The notes under the pieces: model-generated | Seen by the model: only the letters and a program-made list of their open reading frames with translations | Told to the model about the DNA's origin: nothing | Database searches by the model: none | Translations under genes and position numbers: made by a program | In this document: positions 1-11,579 of the stretch, in pieces | Numbering within the stretch: the first letter of the stretch is position 1 | Layout: each line of letters starts with the position of its first letter | Assembly (NCBI GenBank): GCA_022494885.1 | Contig: JAGVSM010003687.1 | Span: 1 to 64,000 of the forward strand | Source of the DNA: Micrasema longulum | Taxonomy: Eukaryota > Arthropoda > Insecta > Trichoptera > Brachycentridae | DNA length: 64,000 nucleotides | Reading direction: 5' to 3'

Positions 1-70
1 ACATACTAGGCAACGCCTGAAAACAATTTTTCCATTTTCAAACTTCTTCTTGGACCAGTTGGTTTTATAA

Positions 71-166
71 CAATATTTGAGTTTGTCCAAATGTTTGTAG
101 ACAAAAGACTGAATTTCACCCCCTCGGGAGTCATTAAGATTAACAAATTACAACAGGGATCGAGAA
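71..166 (+). repeat. Foldback/MITE family, outer left arm only
   Basis: The segment runs from CAATATTTGAGTTTGTCCAA through GTCATTAAGATTAACAAAT to CAACAGGGAT. It matches, in reverse complement, the right end of the element at 54,551-54,900, and matches the fragment at 5,034. It is therefore the outer inverted-repeat arm of the dispersed foldback family. The internal part of the family does not follow, so this is a solo arm. No coding capacity. Confidence 0.6.
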
Positions 167-236
167 TACCTTAAACAGGTATTCTGTTTGTTCAGTTACT
201 TAAATATGTAATTGGCATTGGCTGTAAATGCCTTTG

Positions 237-432
237 GCGGCCTCCGTGGTGTAGTGGTCAAGACGCTTGACTCACGCACGGAAGGTTCCGGGTTCGATTC
301 CCGGTGAGAACACAAAAATTTTATATGTGATTTTTTCCCATGTCTGGGTGCTCTGTGATGTAATTCACCACTGTAATTAGGCCTCCTAGCCTGTTGAGGT
401 GCAAAAAAAAAAAAAAAAAATGAAAAAAAAAA
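237..432 (+). mobile_element. tRNA-derived SINE with poly-A tail
   Basis: The head resembles a tRNA gene: an A-box-like TGGTGTAGTGG near 247-257 and a B-box GGTTCGATTCC near 291. These are internal RNA polymerase III promoter elements. A non-tRNA body follows and ends in GCCTGTTGAGGTGC, then an 18-base A run and further A-rich sequence, as expected for a SINE copied by LINE machinery. A normal tRNA gene would not carry a 120-base body and poly-A tail. Related tRNA-like heads occur at 1,441, 18,206, 23,839 and 51,297. A long minus-strand reading frame here is only the poly-A tract read as phenylalanines. Confidence 0.75.
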
Positions 433-1440
433 GGAAAAAAAATATAACAAATAAATAAATGAGCGAAATGTCTGGTTCAGCATATCTCAGTCAACCATTT
501 TTTTATTTTTTTATTTCTAATCTATAACATTTTACTGTCATGACTTACACGCATTACTAAAGCAAATTCAGCTTTGTGGAACTAGTCCGAATACGGCTAA
601 TTAAATGTACAAATTTCTATTCACTTGAATGCCAGTAATAAAAACTACATATAAGTACAGAACTTATAATCAAAACTATATGGGGTTCGATTAACTTTAT
701 TAAACATCTATCTTTTCTTTTAAATTTCTTGTTTAAGATGTCCGGGACATTTTATTTCATTTTCGTTTTTCGTGGGCCCCGATTACAATGGAAAATTAAC
801 AAAGTTATCTTTGAATTGTCTGTACGAAAAAGTATATATTTGTTTTTAAGTTTTAGTTATCGTCGCCGGAAACCTGTAATCAAACATGTCTTGAAACATA
901 TTTTATATAAAATTCAATTTTTCAAAGAAAAAAATCAATTTAACCAAATAAACAATTTCATTGATTATTGTAATACGAGCGCGGGAGCAAAAGCAATCAA
1001 AATGAATACTCTTTTGTTTTCGTTTTGAGATTTCTTGCAATCAATAAAAGCTTATTGATTTTTATCCTATTTCTTAAATGAATCTAGTTACAGATTCGGT
1101 AATGAGCATCTGCGATCAACAGGTGTGCGAGAAATCCTCTTCTCATTTTCCCACTCTTATATCAACCCCTTTTCATCCCAGACATTTTCCTTCCCCCACC
1201 CAACTTCCTTTTCTTTTTCAATTCATGTTACTTCTCTTTTTTAAAAATTGATGGAAAAATTATGTGTAAATATTTTTTAATGATTTATTTTTTTTATTCC
1301 ACAGTTTTTATTACACAATGAAAGGAATTACAAGACACTAAAATTATATTGACTTTTCGTTTGTATTCGTATTTTCACTACAACAGGCGTAGAAACCTAG
1401 TAATTATAATAATAACTAACAACACAAAACCCGATTTTTT
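433..1440. other. AT-rich stretch without recognised gene
   Basis: Low-complexity AT-rich DNA. A pyrimidine-rich patch lies near 1,137-1,230. The only sizeable open frame (729-1,028, plus) is rich in Phe, Lys and Ile, as AT-rich noise tends to be, and matches no family I recognise. Confidence 0.4.
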
Positions 1441-1516
1441 TTGGTCTCGACGGTTATCGAACTCGTAACCCTTCGTGATCAAGGCAAGTATCTTAGCTAT
1501 TACACCACGGAGGTTA
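1441..1516 (-). mobile_element. tRNA-like SINE head, minus strand
   Basis: In reverse complement this reads CCTCCGTGGTGTAATAGCTA, a diverged A box in nearly the same context as the SINE at 237, followed by GAGTTCGATAACC, a diverged B box. It is the tRNA-related head of a SINE without a convincing tail, and too diverged to be a functional tRNA gene. Confidence 0.55.
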
Positions 1517-2195
1517 ACAAAAAATAATCGGAAAACAGCAGTCATAAAATATGCACCAAAATTTTTTTTACTTAGATGTTAGTTCAGTATTTCATAAAGT
1601 AAATAATACCTGAAGAAATACTTATTTTCTCTTCGAAAATCACTCCCATTTTCTTTTCTATTTATTCCCCTTTCTATCAAATGCTAGTACCGATATTAGT
1701 TTGTTTATATACACATATGGTAGGGTCACATTATTTTTATTATTAATTATTATTTATTATGTGAAAAAAATAATAAATTAATAAATGTTGCATTTTTTAA
1801 AATTTATTTGAAATTTATTTATAAACTCTTACAGATTACATTCACATTAGAGTATTTTATTTTTTCACGCATACCTTTGTTTTGAAACTTAAATGATATA
1901 AACGACACCTTTTATTTTATTGGTAGGTTGGATGAAATTGCCATTCGGCAATATAAAATACAAAAAATATGTATGCACAAGAAGTTAAATAAAAAATATT
2001 TAAAATTTTTTTTTTTCCTTATTTATAGTTTTCTATATCGTTTTGCAATTGCAATTCAAAAATTGTAATGTCGAAATAATCTAGTGGTTAAGCGTAAGGT
2101 AATACAAAATATACAACGATTGTTTTATTATTTATTGTAAGATTTTAACAAAAGATAATACATTTTCAAAACGCGTATCTCTATGATATTTATGT
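1517..2195. other. AT-rich stretch, possible LINE tail remnant
   Basis: No gene seen. The motif GGGTCACATTATTTTTATTA at 1,723-1,742 also occurs near 28,125, in a LINE-tail context, so an old 3' tail may lie here. The rest is AT-rich without recognised structure. Confidence 0.3.
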
Positions 2196-3381
2196 TGTAT
2201 TTATGAACGCAAGGTTTTTAATGTACGCAGATGATAAAAAAATAAACTTCAAAGTTAAGAATCCCCTTGACTGTATTAAACTTCAAGATGATCTAAACCG
2301 TTTGACAGAATACTATTTGAAAAATCGTATTAACGTCAATGTATCAAAGTGTTTGCTTGTTTCTTTTTCGCGAGGTCGACATCCCATCCCATATCATTAT
2401 ATATTAGAAGACCAACCTGTTCAGAGAGTTGATACCGTACGCGATCTGGGTGTTATTCTTGATAGCAAACTTACATTTGAGAATCACTTCGATGACATAC
2501 TGACCCGTGCACATAGAAACCTTGGTTTTGTCCTTCGTACATGTCAGGTATTTAAAGATATCGCGTGTATTAAAATGGTCTACTTTGCTCATGTTCGCAG
2601 TTTGCTCGAGTATGCCTCTTCTGTTTGGTCTCCACAATATGTCACACATAAAGAAGAGTTCGAGAAAATTCAATGGACATTTCTTAGACATCTTAACTGG
2701 AGATGCAGGTATACCGATCTCAATTATATGTCTTCCTACAAAAAACACCACTTGCTCACTTTAGAAGATCGCCGTCTACTGTTGGACATAGGGGTGCTTC
2801 ATAACATACTTAGTGGACGCCTTGATAGTCCGGCTCTTTTGTCGGAGTTATCATTAAATGTCTCCGGCTTCCGCACCCGTCACACGTTGAGCTCTCTTTT
2901 TCATGTGCCAGCAGTTCGTACGAACTATGCCCAGAACTCTCCACTTATACGTTTTGCTAGTGAATATAATTTGAACTTTCCATTTGATTGTAAAAAAAAA
3001 AACATTTAAAATGCGCGTCTTAAAACAATTTTTTTGTCTTATATAGTTTCAATAATATAGTCTTATTTTATCTTATTTTATTTTATTTTATTTTATTATA
3101 TTTTATCTCTAATTCTTAATATTTTGTATAAATTTATATTTTCGACACTTGACACTTGTGCAATATTTACACACATGCCTACCCTCATTCCAATATAACA
3201 CCCACTCACCCACCCTCTCACTCACTTACGCTCACACAAACACACTAGTATGTATTGTACGTGTATTTAATGTATTTCTGTGGATATCTGTCATTGGTTT
3301 TATTCTCTGTATATTTTATTTGTTATATTTTTGTTACATGTATTACTGTTGATATCCTCAATAAATAAAAAAATTAAAAAA
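2196..3381 (+). mobile_element. 5'-truncated Jockey-like LINE
   Basis: The element starts inside the reverse-transcriptase domain and runs through the end of its ORF (3,009), a 3' UTR with TTTTA repeats and a CA/CCCAC-rich tract (3,165-3,250), an AATAAA signal at 3,360 and a short A-rich end. Abrupt 5' truncation with an A-rich 3' end is the normal product of target-primed reverse transcription. The CA-rich 3' UTR recurs at 56,455-56,840, which looks like a much shorter copy of the same subfamily. Confidence 0.8.
2203..3009 (+). pseudogene. Reverse transcriptase C-terminal part (Jockey-like LINE ORF2 fragment)
   Basis: The open frame encodes 268 residues. Residues 8-11 are YADD, the RT active-site box, placed at the very start because fingers and most of palm are missing. 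Next come a typical DLGVILDSKLTFENH block near residue 83, a thumb region with LLEYASSVWSP near residue 134, and the C-terminal tail with PALLSELSLNVSG. In an intact element the ORF would copy element RNA into DNA at a nicked target. Here the endonuclease and upstream RT motifs are absent, so it cannot be autonomous. The frame is still open, which suggests a fairly recent insertion. The first ATG is probably not a real start. C-terminal relatives lie at 19.9, 22.5 and 55.3 kb. Jockey clade is likely; CR1-like is the alternative. Confidence 0.85.
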
Positions 3382-5033
3382 GGTATTAAGATATCTCTAT
3401 TTTACTAGAAAATACTCTGGTATTTATTCACTTTATTTCACTTACCCTTTGGAATGACGTGTCGTTTATAATTGAAAATTTGTTGAAAACTCACCTGTAA
3501 AAAAAATAAAATTGGTTAAGAAATAGTATTCAACAATAACGGCATCGTAGTACAACTACAAGAGGTCACATCAGGGAGCTATCAATTTGTTTACTCGACA
3601 TGCGAGGGAAAACTGTATATCCGACTTAATACGTAAAAGGAAAACAATATCTACATCGCGTCAAAAGGGTAGTTTTATCAGAATGAAAGAAATTTACCTT
3701 AATAAATCAAAGAGTTTTTTTTTTATAAAATCAGACTATTTAACATGCAGTTTATTTTCACGTTTAAGTTGTATGTAAAACACGCACGCAACTCTGAGGT
3801 AAGGACACCTCCTCCCGTTTCTGTCAACCTAATACACGGGCTAATATGCATATTCTAGCACGCATGCATTGTACTCTACATAAATATACATCCGACTTCC
3901 CTTCTCGAGTTTCTGATATTTCATTTACACCTGTTCATTACGAAGGTTTACTTTGTCTTAATGAAAATTAAGAGGGACAGGTAAACGCACAGTGTTTATT
4001 AAACTAATTAGTGGGAAATCGTACTCGGGAAATACGAATATACTTTTATGGTTACGTTGAGTCAGAAGTTTTAAATTCTCCGATCTTGATAGCTTTGTTG
4101 AAACTTTCAATGATACGGTGGTGCTAGAATTAATAGAAAAGCGTTTCATCGCTCCATAAAGGAATAATAGAATAGATTGAACAATACGTTTCATTCCGCA
4201 CCGTAAATGTGTATTATGTTAAATGCATAACTTAATTATGAAAGTCGTTCTTTAGTGGGCTATTATATACGTCATAATACTGCAAGCTGCAAGAGAACCG
4301 TAAAGAGATAATCCAGAGTTATTATGAAACTCTAGAAACGAAATAAACACGAAATGTAACTTTCAGCGTCCAGTAAAATAATGACTGCTCTTTTTGCTCA
4401 TTTCGCATTACTGGGGTGTAATGAAACAGCCCCACCGGAAATGACTGAAGCGGATATGGAAGAAGCAGTACAGCCTTCGGAAAAGGCAGCTCGAATAACC
4501 GAACTTTATAAAGGCTCAACTTTGCAGGCTCTATCGGCTTCCGGTCTGCCACTTGTGAGAGACGATAGCGGAAAAGGGACAGCATTACGGATATATGTTA
4601 AACAGGAAAAAGCGATCCCGCGAAAAACGTGACGCCATATTGGAAAATGGCGTTCGGTGTTTGTGGATTTCAGGAATGCATGTTAAATAATATTAATTTA
4701 TGTTCAAACTCGTTCTGACTTATAAAACACATATTTACAATTTTTTTTTTTTTTTGTTATTATCGATTTTATCTAGTTCGATTTTTAAGTTTTATAATAA
4801 CAATATTAGTGCTCTTTGCAACCTCTAGTATCTGTACATATGTCGACGGTTCCTACGAATATTATCGAAACTGCATTTTGCGAGGTTTTCAGTAAAGCAT
4901 AAACAAAGCTTGATATTTTTAAGACGTTATCAGATAACTGTCAAACATAAATCTGTTTAGAGTTCATGTATTATAATTGCTGCAAAGTAACTTTACGTTT
5001 ATAAAAAATATCTTTTAATTACTATTATTCACT
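3382..5033. other. No recognised gene
   Basis: AT-rich sequence with no family recognised. An 83-codon frame at 4,381-4,632 (plus) has an acidic, charged composition unlike its surroundings but no domain I recognise, and the opposite strand is open over the same span. Just after it, CGCCATATTGGAAAATGGCG at 4,632-4,651 forms a short inverted repeat. Confidence 0.3.
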
Positions 5034-5425
5034 GAATATTTTGATTTGTCCAAATTTCTGTAGAAAAGGACTCGATTTCACCCAGTTGAGAGTCATTACT
5101 ACTACTACTACCATCACGCAATTTCCCCGTAGAGGTAGGCAGAGAGAATGGACCGCCACATTTGTCTATCATGCCCTTTAGTTCTGTCTGCTTTTGACAT
5201 GACCAGATTTTGGTTTATCTGATCATGCTACTTTCCTTAGTCGTTCTCGTCTCACGTTCCCGTTCATTTCTGCTGTATATACTTGTTGTACTATTCTTTT
5301 GTCGTCCATTCGTTCTACATGGCCAAACCTTCTCAGAGACCCTTTCTTAATCTTATCAATTATACTTGACTCAGATTTATACTCTAGCCTGATTTCATCA
5401 TTCGTAGTCGAAAGTTATTAAGATT
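5034..5425. repeat. Foldback-family arm interrupted by a nested insertion
   Basis: The left part (GATTTGTCCAAATTTCTGTA through GAGAGTCATTA) is a diverged copy of the outer arm seen at 71-166. The continuation expected after GTCATTA (AAGATTAA) appears only at about 5,415-5,425. The 310 bases between carry a minus-strand LINE ORF fragment. AGTCATTA on the left and AGTTATTA on the right could be its target-site duplication. Confidence 0.5.
5100..5411 (-). pseudogene. LINE ORF C-terminal remnant, nested insertion
   Basis: The minus strand reads a decayed peptide with IDKIKKGSLRRFGHVERMDD and, further on, a patch resembling RPRGRPR. The block 'LRWFGHVERM.D.R' is the common C-terminal end of many arthropod LINE ORFs in the RTE/R4-Dong-like range. 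At least one stop interrupts it, and nothing of the catalytic domain remains. It lies inside a foldback arm, so it inserted later than that element. Confidence 0.6.
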
Positions 5426-5740
5426 AATATAAAAATAATGCAAAAGGTACAAAAATATAATAATGAACATACAAATACATACATAATTACTGACATCGTA
5501 AAACTAAACGGGTGCACTGTCTATAAGGAATCTTCTATATTTCATATGGGAGAGATGAAAAATGTCTGCGTGACCGGAGAGAACAGTATTATAATAATGA
5601 CATGCTTTAAAGAAAAAGTCGTTTTTCCTTGATTTAGTCCTAGGTACTGGCAAATTAAATGTAGTATGGAGTCTTGTTCTGTTGTTTTCTACGAAGCATT
5701 GCGTTACGAAAAAAATATCCTGAAATCAACCCGCTTTATC
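5426..5740. other. No recognised gene
   Basis: AT-rich sequence. A 64-codon frame here has no recognisable domain. Confidence 0.3.
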
Positions 5741-5950
5741 CTTCATCCCTGCTTTCCGTCGACTGCGCCGCTTATTGTTAATAATAGTAACGGTAACTAA
5801 AACGGGGTATTTATATTCCATTGACGGTCAGAATTGATTTCTTACTGAGGGGGTTGTTCCGAGCGTAGGGTCAGGAAGGGGGTTTCTGTCTGCCCGAGGG
5901 GTGGCCGATGGGGGGACAGCGGTCAAACGAGATGACGCTGATTACATCGG
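5741..5950. promoter_or_regulatory. GC-rich island, possible cis-regulatory element
   Basis: A block rich in CG and G-runs (GAGGGGTGGCCGATGGGGGG near 5,896) between AT-rich flanks. No repeat match elsewhere in the window and no convincing ORF. One of about seventeen similar islands; a regulatory role is inference. Confidence 0.25.
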
Positions 5951-7257
5951 AGAGGGAGTTCATTTGAATGAAATACAATGTTAAGATAGCTGCGAGTGTT
6001 GACTTATCCGATGTTATCCGGAAATAATTCAACACGAAATACGCACGGTTTGCGTTATAAACAGAATTCGTTGTATCGATAAATACCGAAAGTGTTTTAG
6101 GTTTTATTAAGGAATTACTCAAACGTATTTTAACCCTTGTATGACTATGGTGTAACACGAGTCTACATAGGATACAGGACTTGATGTATCTCTCTTATTT
6201 GTTAAAATAATGAAGTTGTATTTTTGTAATCTTCAAATTGACATTTTCACATCGAATTTGGAGAGAGAAATTTATAAAGAATAATTGTACAAATGAAAGT
6301 GATGCCAATACCACAATAAATCTGTTTTTTAAGGAAGACAGAGACGCTGTTCTGTGGCCGGTATTTGTGTGAAAGATACAAAAAAGAAGAAATTGTTCAA
6401 TCTGTCAGTTATTGGCAGTTGGTAGGAGTGTACGCTAATTAAATGACTGGCGTATTAAAAATTATAAATTTGTTTTGCCATAACCGGTTTAAATTATATT
6501 ATGTTCTTTATAAATTATGGTAGTGTTATAAATGAAAATCATCATGTTTGATTTCACGTGTTATTTGACGCTTAACCACCAGTGTTGCGCATGCAAAGAA
6601 TAAAAATCCCCAAGCAAATCACTCTCAAGAGAAAGAGAAGATTCAAAATAGAACTCCGGGGCTTCTATTCTAAACGTTCTCGCGGCCGTAGAAAAAGCTT
6701 TTTTAGTTTGTAAATACGCGCTAGAAAATTGTCTTCTAATGATCTATTTAAATCTGAAAGGTCTACATCCTGTCTCGATTTTACAATACTTAGAGACAAT
6801 TTTCGTTTTTTAACACAAACGGGACATCAGTGCATGCAAACCATAGTTTATGCTGTACTGATCGAAGAACAGCACATTATTATTTTACAACCGGCGAGTG
6901 AGAACATTGAATGCCACTTATTCCAGTTACAATGGTACACCAATCAAGCTTTTTAGTAAACTAAACATGAATAGGAGTCAATGTTATTGAATAAAAATGC
7001 AATTTTTTTTTATTTGTAAACTATTAAACCAAGCTTATTTATTTTTTAATTGTCATGTTTCGTATTATGAGCGCTATGATTTTTAACGTTTTGTATTTAA
7101 GTAATTTACGTGGAAAACATTTTTTGTTTCCAACTGTTGGGCTGAAGTTCCTCATCTCTGGTCATACTTTTGAATACAACCATTACGTCAATTTTAACGA
7201 AAACCAAAATATTATTTGACTTTAAATTTTAATAATTTTATTGCAGATTAAAAAATA
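5951..7257. other. No recognised gene
   Basis: AT-rich to mixed sequence. Frames at 5,871-6,158 (minus) and 6,729-6,956 (plus) have no recognisable domain. I see no repeat shared with the rest of the window. Confidence 0.3.
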
Positions 7258-7384
7258 AGTGATACTCAAATCTACAAATTTGGAATCACCAGTAACCGGT
7301 TTCATCGCTCTCGCGACATCTTCGAGACCAATGGCGATGAAATCGGTCACTGGTCATTCCATATTTGTGAATTCAAGTATCACT
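7258..7384. repeat. Imperfect palindrome with about 51-bp arms
   Basis: The left arm (7,258-7,308) and right arm (7,334-7,384) are inverted copies, about 80-85% identical by eye, from AGTGATACT to TTTCATCGC. They enclose about 25 bases (TCTCGCGACATCTTCGAGAC and flanks). Candidate explanations are a small foldback MITE or a decayed hammerhead-containing fragment: the minus strand has CGAAGA, then a GC stem, then GAAAC, then an ACCGG/CTGGT stem. No protein is encoded. Confidence 0.6.
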
Positions 7385-8734
7385 AGTCGTTTATTTCAAG
7401 AATAAATTAAAATGAACCATAGTAAAACTCCAATTATTTGGTTTGATGAGTGCCAGACGTTATCTGGATATGCAGAAATCCGGATAAATATATTAACTAT
7501 TAAATTAAGGCAATGTTCTGAAATGAAACGCAAAATTTAAAAATTGGAACCACATTTAAATCTTACTTAATCATGTCCAGCAAAGCAATTGCTTTGACCA
7601 AGAAACTCGTTTACGAGCAGTGATGTCCTTATTCAGAAGTTTTATTTCCCGGTAATGATTCGGATATTTGGCAATCCGGATGACTCATGTTCGGATAAAC
7701 GAAGTTCTACTGTACCACCAAAAATTTTCACTAACAAACTTGAACATTGTTAGTATTGGGTTGCATTGGATATTCGAAAGGTGCTTTCTTTAAGCATACT
7801 TGTACACCTGTTCTAGCAGTATTTTGGTTTTGTTAGAATTAATTACACATTTATTATAGTTATGCAAATATAAAATGCCTGTAAAATGTTTTTTTTTAAA
7901 ACATCCATTATTTTTAAAAACTTTGTTTTTACCTAAGATTGAATCCTGTATCAGTGAAGTACATTTGAATAAGTCATTTATGATAATTGTGAATCATGAA
8001 TAATCACTTAATGAAAACCTGTCGATGACTGTCAACAGGCCGGCTTCTTTAGAAGAGTTTTAAGTGGTTTCCTCTTCACTAGAACAAATGCTGGAGAAGT
8101 TTCTGATTGACCTACAATAGAATATCCCTCCTAATCTCAACACTTAAAATATGGAATAGAATAGAATAGAAATAAAATAGAAGCTAATTAATAGCAAAAG
8201 AAACTATTTTATGAATTATAAACCTTGTACATAATAAGTATGGTAAAAAAAATGCAACTCTCATTTAAAAAGAAATAACTAAAAAAAATCACACTATATT
8301 TATTTTATTTTATTAATTTGGTGTTTATATGAATTAATATGTAAATCGTTCATTTATATATTGGTTTGTGTCCTGTTGTCATAAATTGTATTGAGTTGAT
8401 TAAGTTTATCCTAAAATACATAATTACTAATTTTTATTACAATACTTGGGAGTAGTGATATAGGCTTCCCGCTCCATTGTAGTAGGTGTTTAGATATCAA
8501 CATTTATTGAGGTGCTCTGCAAATTGAAACTTTTAATGGGAAATCCGTCTCTAAAGGGAGGATCTAAAAATATCAACGCGCTTTATAAAATATGACGAAA
8601 AAATATCACAGAGAGCTCATAAAAATAACAAAAAATACACTAACCGCCGTTCAAGTACACTGCATCCAATCCCCATTTCCATGAGATCGAAAATAAAATT
8701 CTGAGATAAATCCTTTTACGTGAGAATGGAATTG
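7385..8734. other. No recognised gene
   Basis: AT-rich sequence with a short GAATA/GAAATA-type simple repeat near 8,150-8,180. No coding signal or recognised repeat. Confidence 0.3.
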
Positions 8735-8960
8735 AATAATCGCCTGTGTGGAATCCCCTCCCCCACCCTCGTCCCTCTCTGCCACTCTCCACCCTCTAGG
8801 GGGTGGCTGGAGTAGGCAGGCGGGGAGCGGGCTTGAAGGCGTTGCTTATCGCTTACTCGCAGATTGAATATATTTCATATATGTTTTCATAGAGCGGCGG
8901 CAGTGAGATTTACGTACAGGGTGGACGGACGGAGATGGGAATGGGACTTTATTCAATTTA
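8735..8960. promoter_or_regulatory. GC-rich island, possible cis-regulatory element
   Basis: CCCTC/CCACCC-rich on the left, then AGGGGGTGGCTGG and GGCGGGGAGCGGGCTTG, followed by a CTTATCG GATA-type site near 8,848. It contrasts sharply with the AT-rich flanks and carries no ORF. Function inferred only from composition. Confidence 0.25.
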
Positions 8961-10489
8961 ACATTGATATTGAGACCTGATAACTAGTAACGTTATTTTT
9001 AAACCACACGAAACCGAGCGAGCGACCGTTGTTTGCATTATTACAGTAGAAACTCATGTCAATATATGATTACTTAGAAAGAGGTTTTTAATATAATATT
9101 ACGACCATAGCCAACAATAGTAAAATACACAAAATAGTGTAACAAAACATCGCTAACAGAACACAAACGTATTTGGTAAATAACAAAGCAAACAGGTGTT
9201 GTCAGAAAATTGCTTAATAAGTTAGACATATCTTCCGTCAGTACCTATATCTTATGCAAGAAATCAGTAAAAAATCTAGGATGACTAATGGATGTACATC
9301 TATGACTTCGGATGAAGTGCTTCAGAATGAAGGAAGATCAAGCAAAAATGGGATATTATTTTTATTAAGGATAACTAAACTACGTCAGTCAAGGTACCGA
9401 AAACAAATGTTCCATTACACTACGAGGTGTCAAAATGTATTAATTTATTTCAAATATTCTCATTTACACATTTTTCAGATGCTGATTTCATTTCTGTTTA
9501 TTTATTTTTTTACTTAACTTTATTTTTCTATCATGTTTATGTGAAAACTTATAAAAACGGAAGGATACGTTATTTTAAGCATAAATGAAACAAAAAAAGG
9601 TTCAATAAATTTACATGCCTTAAGACCAGGGCCGTATTTTCACGGGCACGTGGGTTACGAGCCCAGGGGGGCCTCAAAATGTTAGGACAAAAATTCACTT
9701 TATTTTTCTTTCTAAAAGGACCCTAAACTCTGCGTATTCCCAAGGGCCCCTGCATGGCCTAAGACTTAAAACCAATCATTAAAATAATAATTATTTATTT
9801 ATTTGTTTATTTTATTTGTTAATACATATACGCCCAGTGTGCATTTTTAATGACGATATAAATCATACATGAAATAGAAAAAATAGACGTGATAATAATG
9901 CAATCATTTTTATTTTGTATATCGTTTATGTTTTCTGTATAGCACTGATAATGTTGTATGCGTTTGTTAACATAGAAATTTTTAGACGCGAGTTTATTAA
10001 ATTATTTTTCCCAATAAATGTTTACGGCGTCCATGTTAAAAAAAATAGCAAGAAATACCAAATTAATCCAAAAATGAGATAAAATACAAAAAAAATATAA
10101 AGAAACGTATAAATAACAAAAAAAAGAGAAAAGAAATAAAGAAAAAAAAACCCCTCTTGAAAACGCATAACAAGTCCCCAAAGATATCAATGTTTTTGTT
10201 TTACTTTTATCACGTGCGCGATAGAGGGTTATGATATTCTGTATTAAAAGAGAAATGATCAACTCTGAATTACGTAGTAATAATTCATTTGTATTATTTG
10301 GTTAAGATCCTAAAAAAAAATATATCACCTCAAAAAATATGCATAGTGATAAAGCCGTTAAAATGTTTATTAGATTCGAATGAACAGGGAATATTGTTGG
10401 TAATGTGCAGAGTACCTACCCTTATAACATGAACATGTACAGTATTTAGTTGGCTGGTAGATACCACCCTTTAGGGTTGTGATGGTATC
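8961..10489. other. No recognised gene
   Basis: AT-rich sequence. GGGCCGTATTTTCACGGG near 9,629 with GGGCCCCTGCATGGCC near 9,745 looks like an old repeat but has no second copy here. A minus-strand frame at 10,002-10,262 is Phe/Tyr-rich noise from A-rich sequence. Confidence 0.3.
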
Positions 10490-10640
10490 GCTGTTATCAG
10501 CAGCTAGCAGTCACCCCCTTTCGGCTGATTTTGTTTTATTTCAATATAAGCCACCTTCTCCACCCTCTGCCTTCTACCGCCCCCACCACCGACCGATCAG
10601 GCGGGCAAGGGGTTAGGGGCTGCAGTATGGAAAATTTTAC
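10490..10640. promoter_or_regulatory. GC-rich island, possible cis-regulatory element
   Basis: CACCCCCTTTCGG, CCACCTTCTCCACCCTCTGC and GGCGGGCAAGGGGTTAGGGG lie in an AT-rich setting. No ORF and no repeat partner. Regulatory role is inference. Confidence 0.22.
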
Positions 10641-10842
10641 TGCAAAATATTGCAAGGAAAAGAAAATAGACAAACGTTTGATTTGTTTTTAAATTATTGA
10701 ACTTACTGTGTAATATTTTAACTGTAATTCAATGTAAATCATTTTCCCGTTCGCACCCAGTGGTGGTATTTTAGTTCATTTAATGCGTGAAGGCGAGATG
10801 ATTCGTGTTACGCTTCAAAACAGTTATTAATAAACAAAATAA

Positions 10843-10940
10843 AAGAAAATGAAATAAAATAATTAAAAAAATAATAATAATAAAAATAATAAATAAAATA
10901 AAATAAAATAAAACAAAATGAAATAAAATAAAATAATGAA
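10843..10940 (+). repeat. A-rich simple repeat (AATAA/AAAAT units)
   Basis: About 100 bases of AAATA, AATAA and AAAAT units with few interruptions. A decayed microsatellite or expanded poly-A tail. Nothing functional is suggested. Confidence 0.7.
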
Positions 10941-11354
10941 TTTACAAAAACTTAAATGAAACAACAAAAAATAATTTAATAAATTGAATCAATTTTAACA
11001 AACGAAAATTAAATAAACACAAAATAAATTCTATAACTTTATACCACTTAGTAAGAACCTGACATACAAGACTTGGATATCATAAATCCATTTCATGGAT
11101 TGTTTCAGATAAAAAGCTTTTTATTTGTACTGGTGTATAAAATTTACTAAAATTCGAGTAGCTGTGAAATATACGAGCCGTAAACGGAAATATTACTTAT
11201 TTGTTGGAGAATCATTTTATAAGGCGTTATCGTGTTATTCTTGATTTACATAATATTACATGCGTGAAAAATATTTTCAGGCGTTACCTCATACGTGAAA
11301 TAATTTAATCAGATGAATCTCACATACATCAAGTTTCAGCTTTTCGAGAAATCG

Positions 11355-11505
11355 TTTTATGGTCCTATTGCTAGTGTAGCGGACTTTACAGATCAGATGT
11401 TTGGGGATTGAACCCTTCTCTACCCCAACTTGATTCCAATTTTCTAATAATAGTTAGTTACCACTCGTTGAAATCGGTCTCCGAAATTAAAATATTCGAT
11501 TAATT
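11355..11505 (+). mobile_element. SINE family B copy (diverged)
   Basis: It reads GGTCCTATTGCTAGTGTAGC, a B-box-like GGATTGAACCC, CTCTACCCCAACTTGATTCC, TAGTTAGTTACCACTCGTTG and AAATTAAAATATTCG. That is the same order of blocks as the better copies at 34,159 and 47,931. It lies between two parts of a foldback-family copy (GAATCTCACATACATCAAG on its left, the 11,580 block on its right), so it probably inserted into it. Confidence 0.7.
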
Positions 11506-11579
11506 ATAAGATCGCAAATATTTCTTGTTCTATATAAAAATGGATGCTAAAACACATACTAAATCGTAAATGTTGTTAT

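Noticed and set aside
237..312. Possible functional tRNA gene
   Set aside because: Good A and B boxes, but a SINE body and poly-A tail follow directly, and the acceptor stem does not close convincingly.
196..483. Minus-strand 95-codon frame with Phe-rich N-terminus
   Set aside because: It is the poly-A tail and body of the SINE at 237-432 read backwards.
4381..4632. Open frame of 83 codons with acidic composition, overlapped by an equally open antisense frame
   Set aside because: No domain recognised, no splice or start context that stands out, and both strands are open. It could be an exon but nothing supports it.
8603..8622. TATCACAGAGAGCTC resembling the miR-2 family seed (ATCACAG)
   Set aside because: No hairpin of pre-miRNA size around it; seven-base seed matches are expected by chance in 64 kb.
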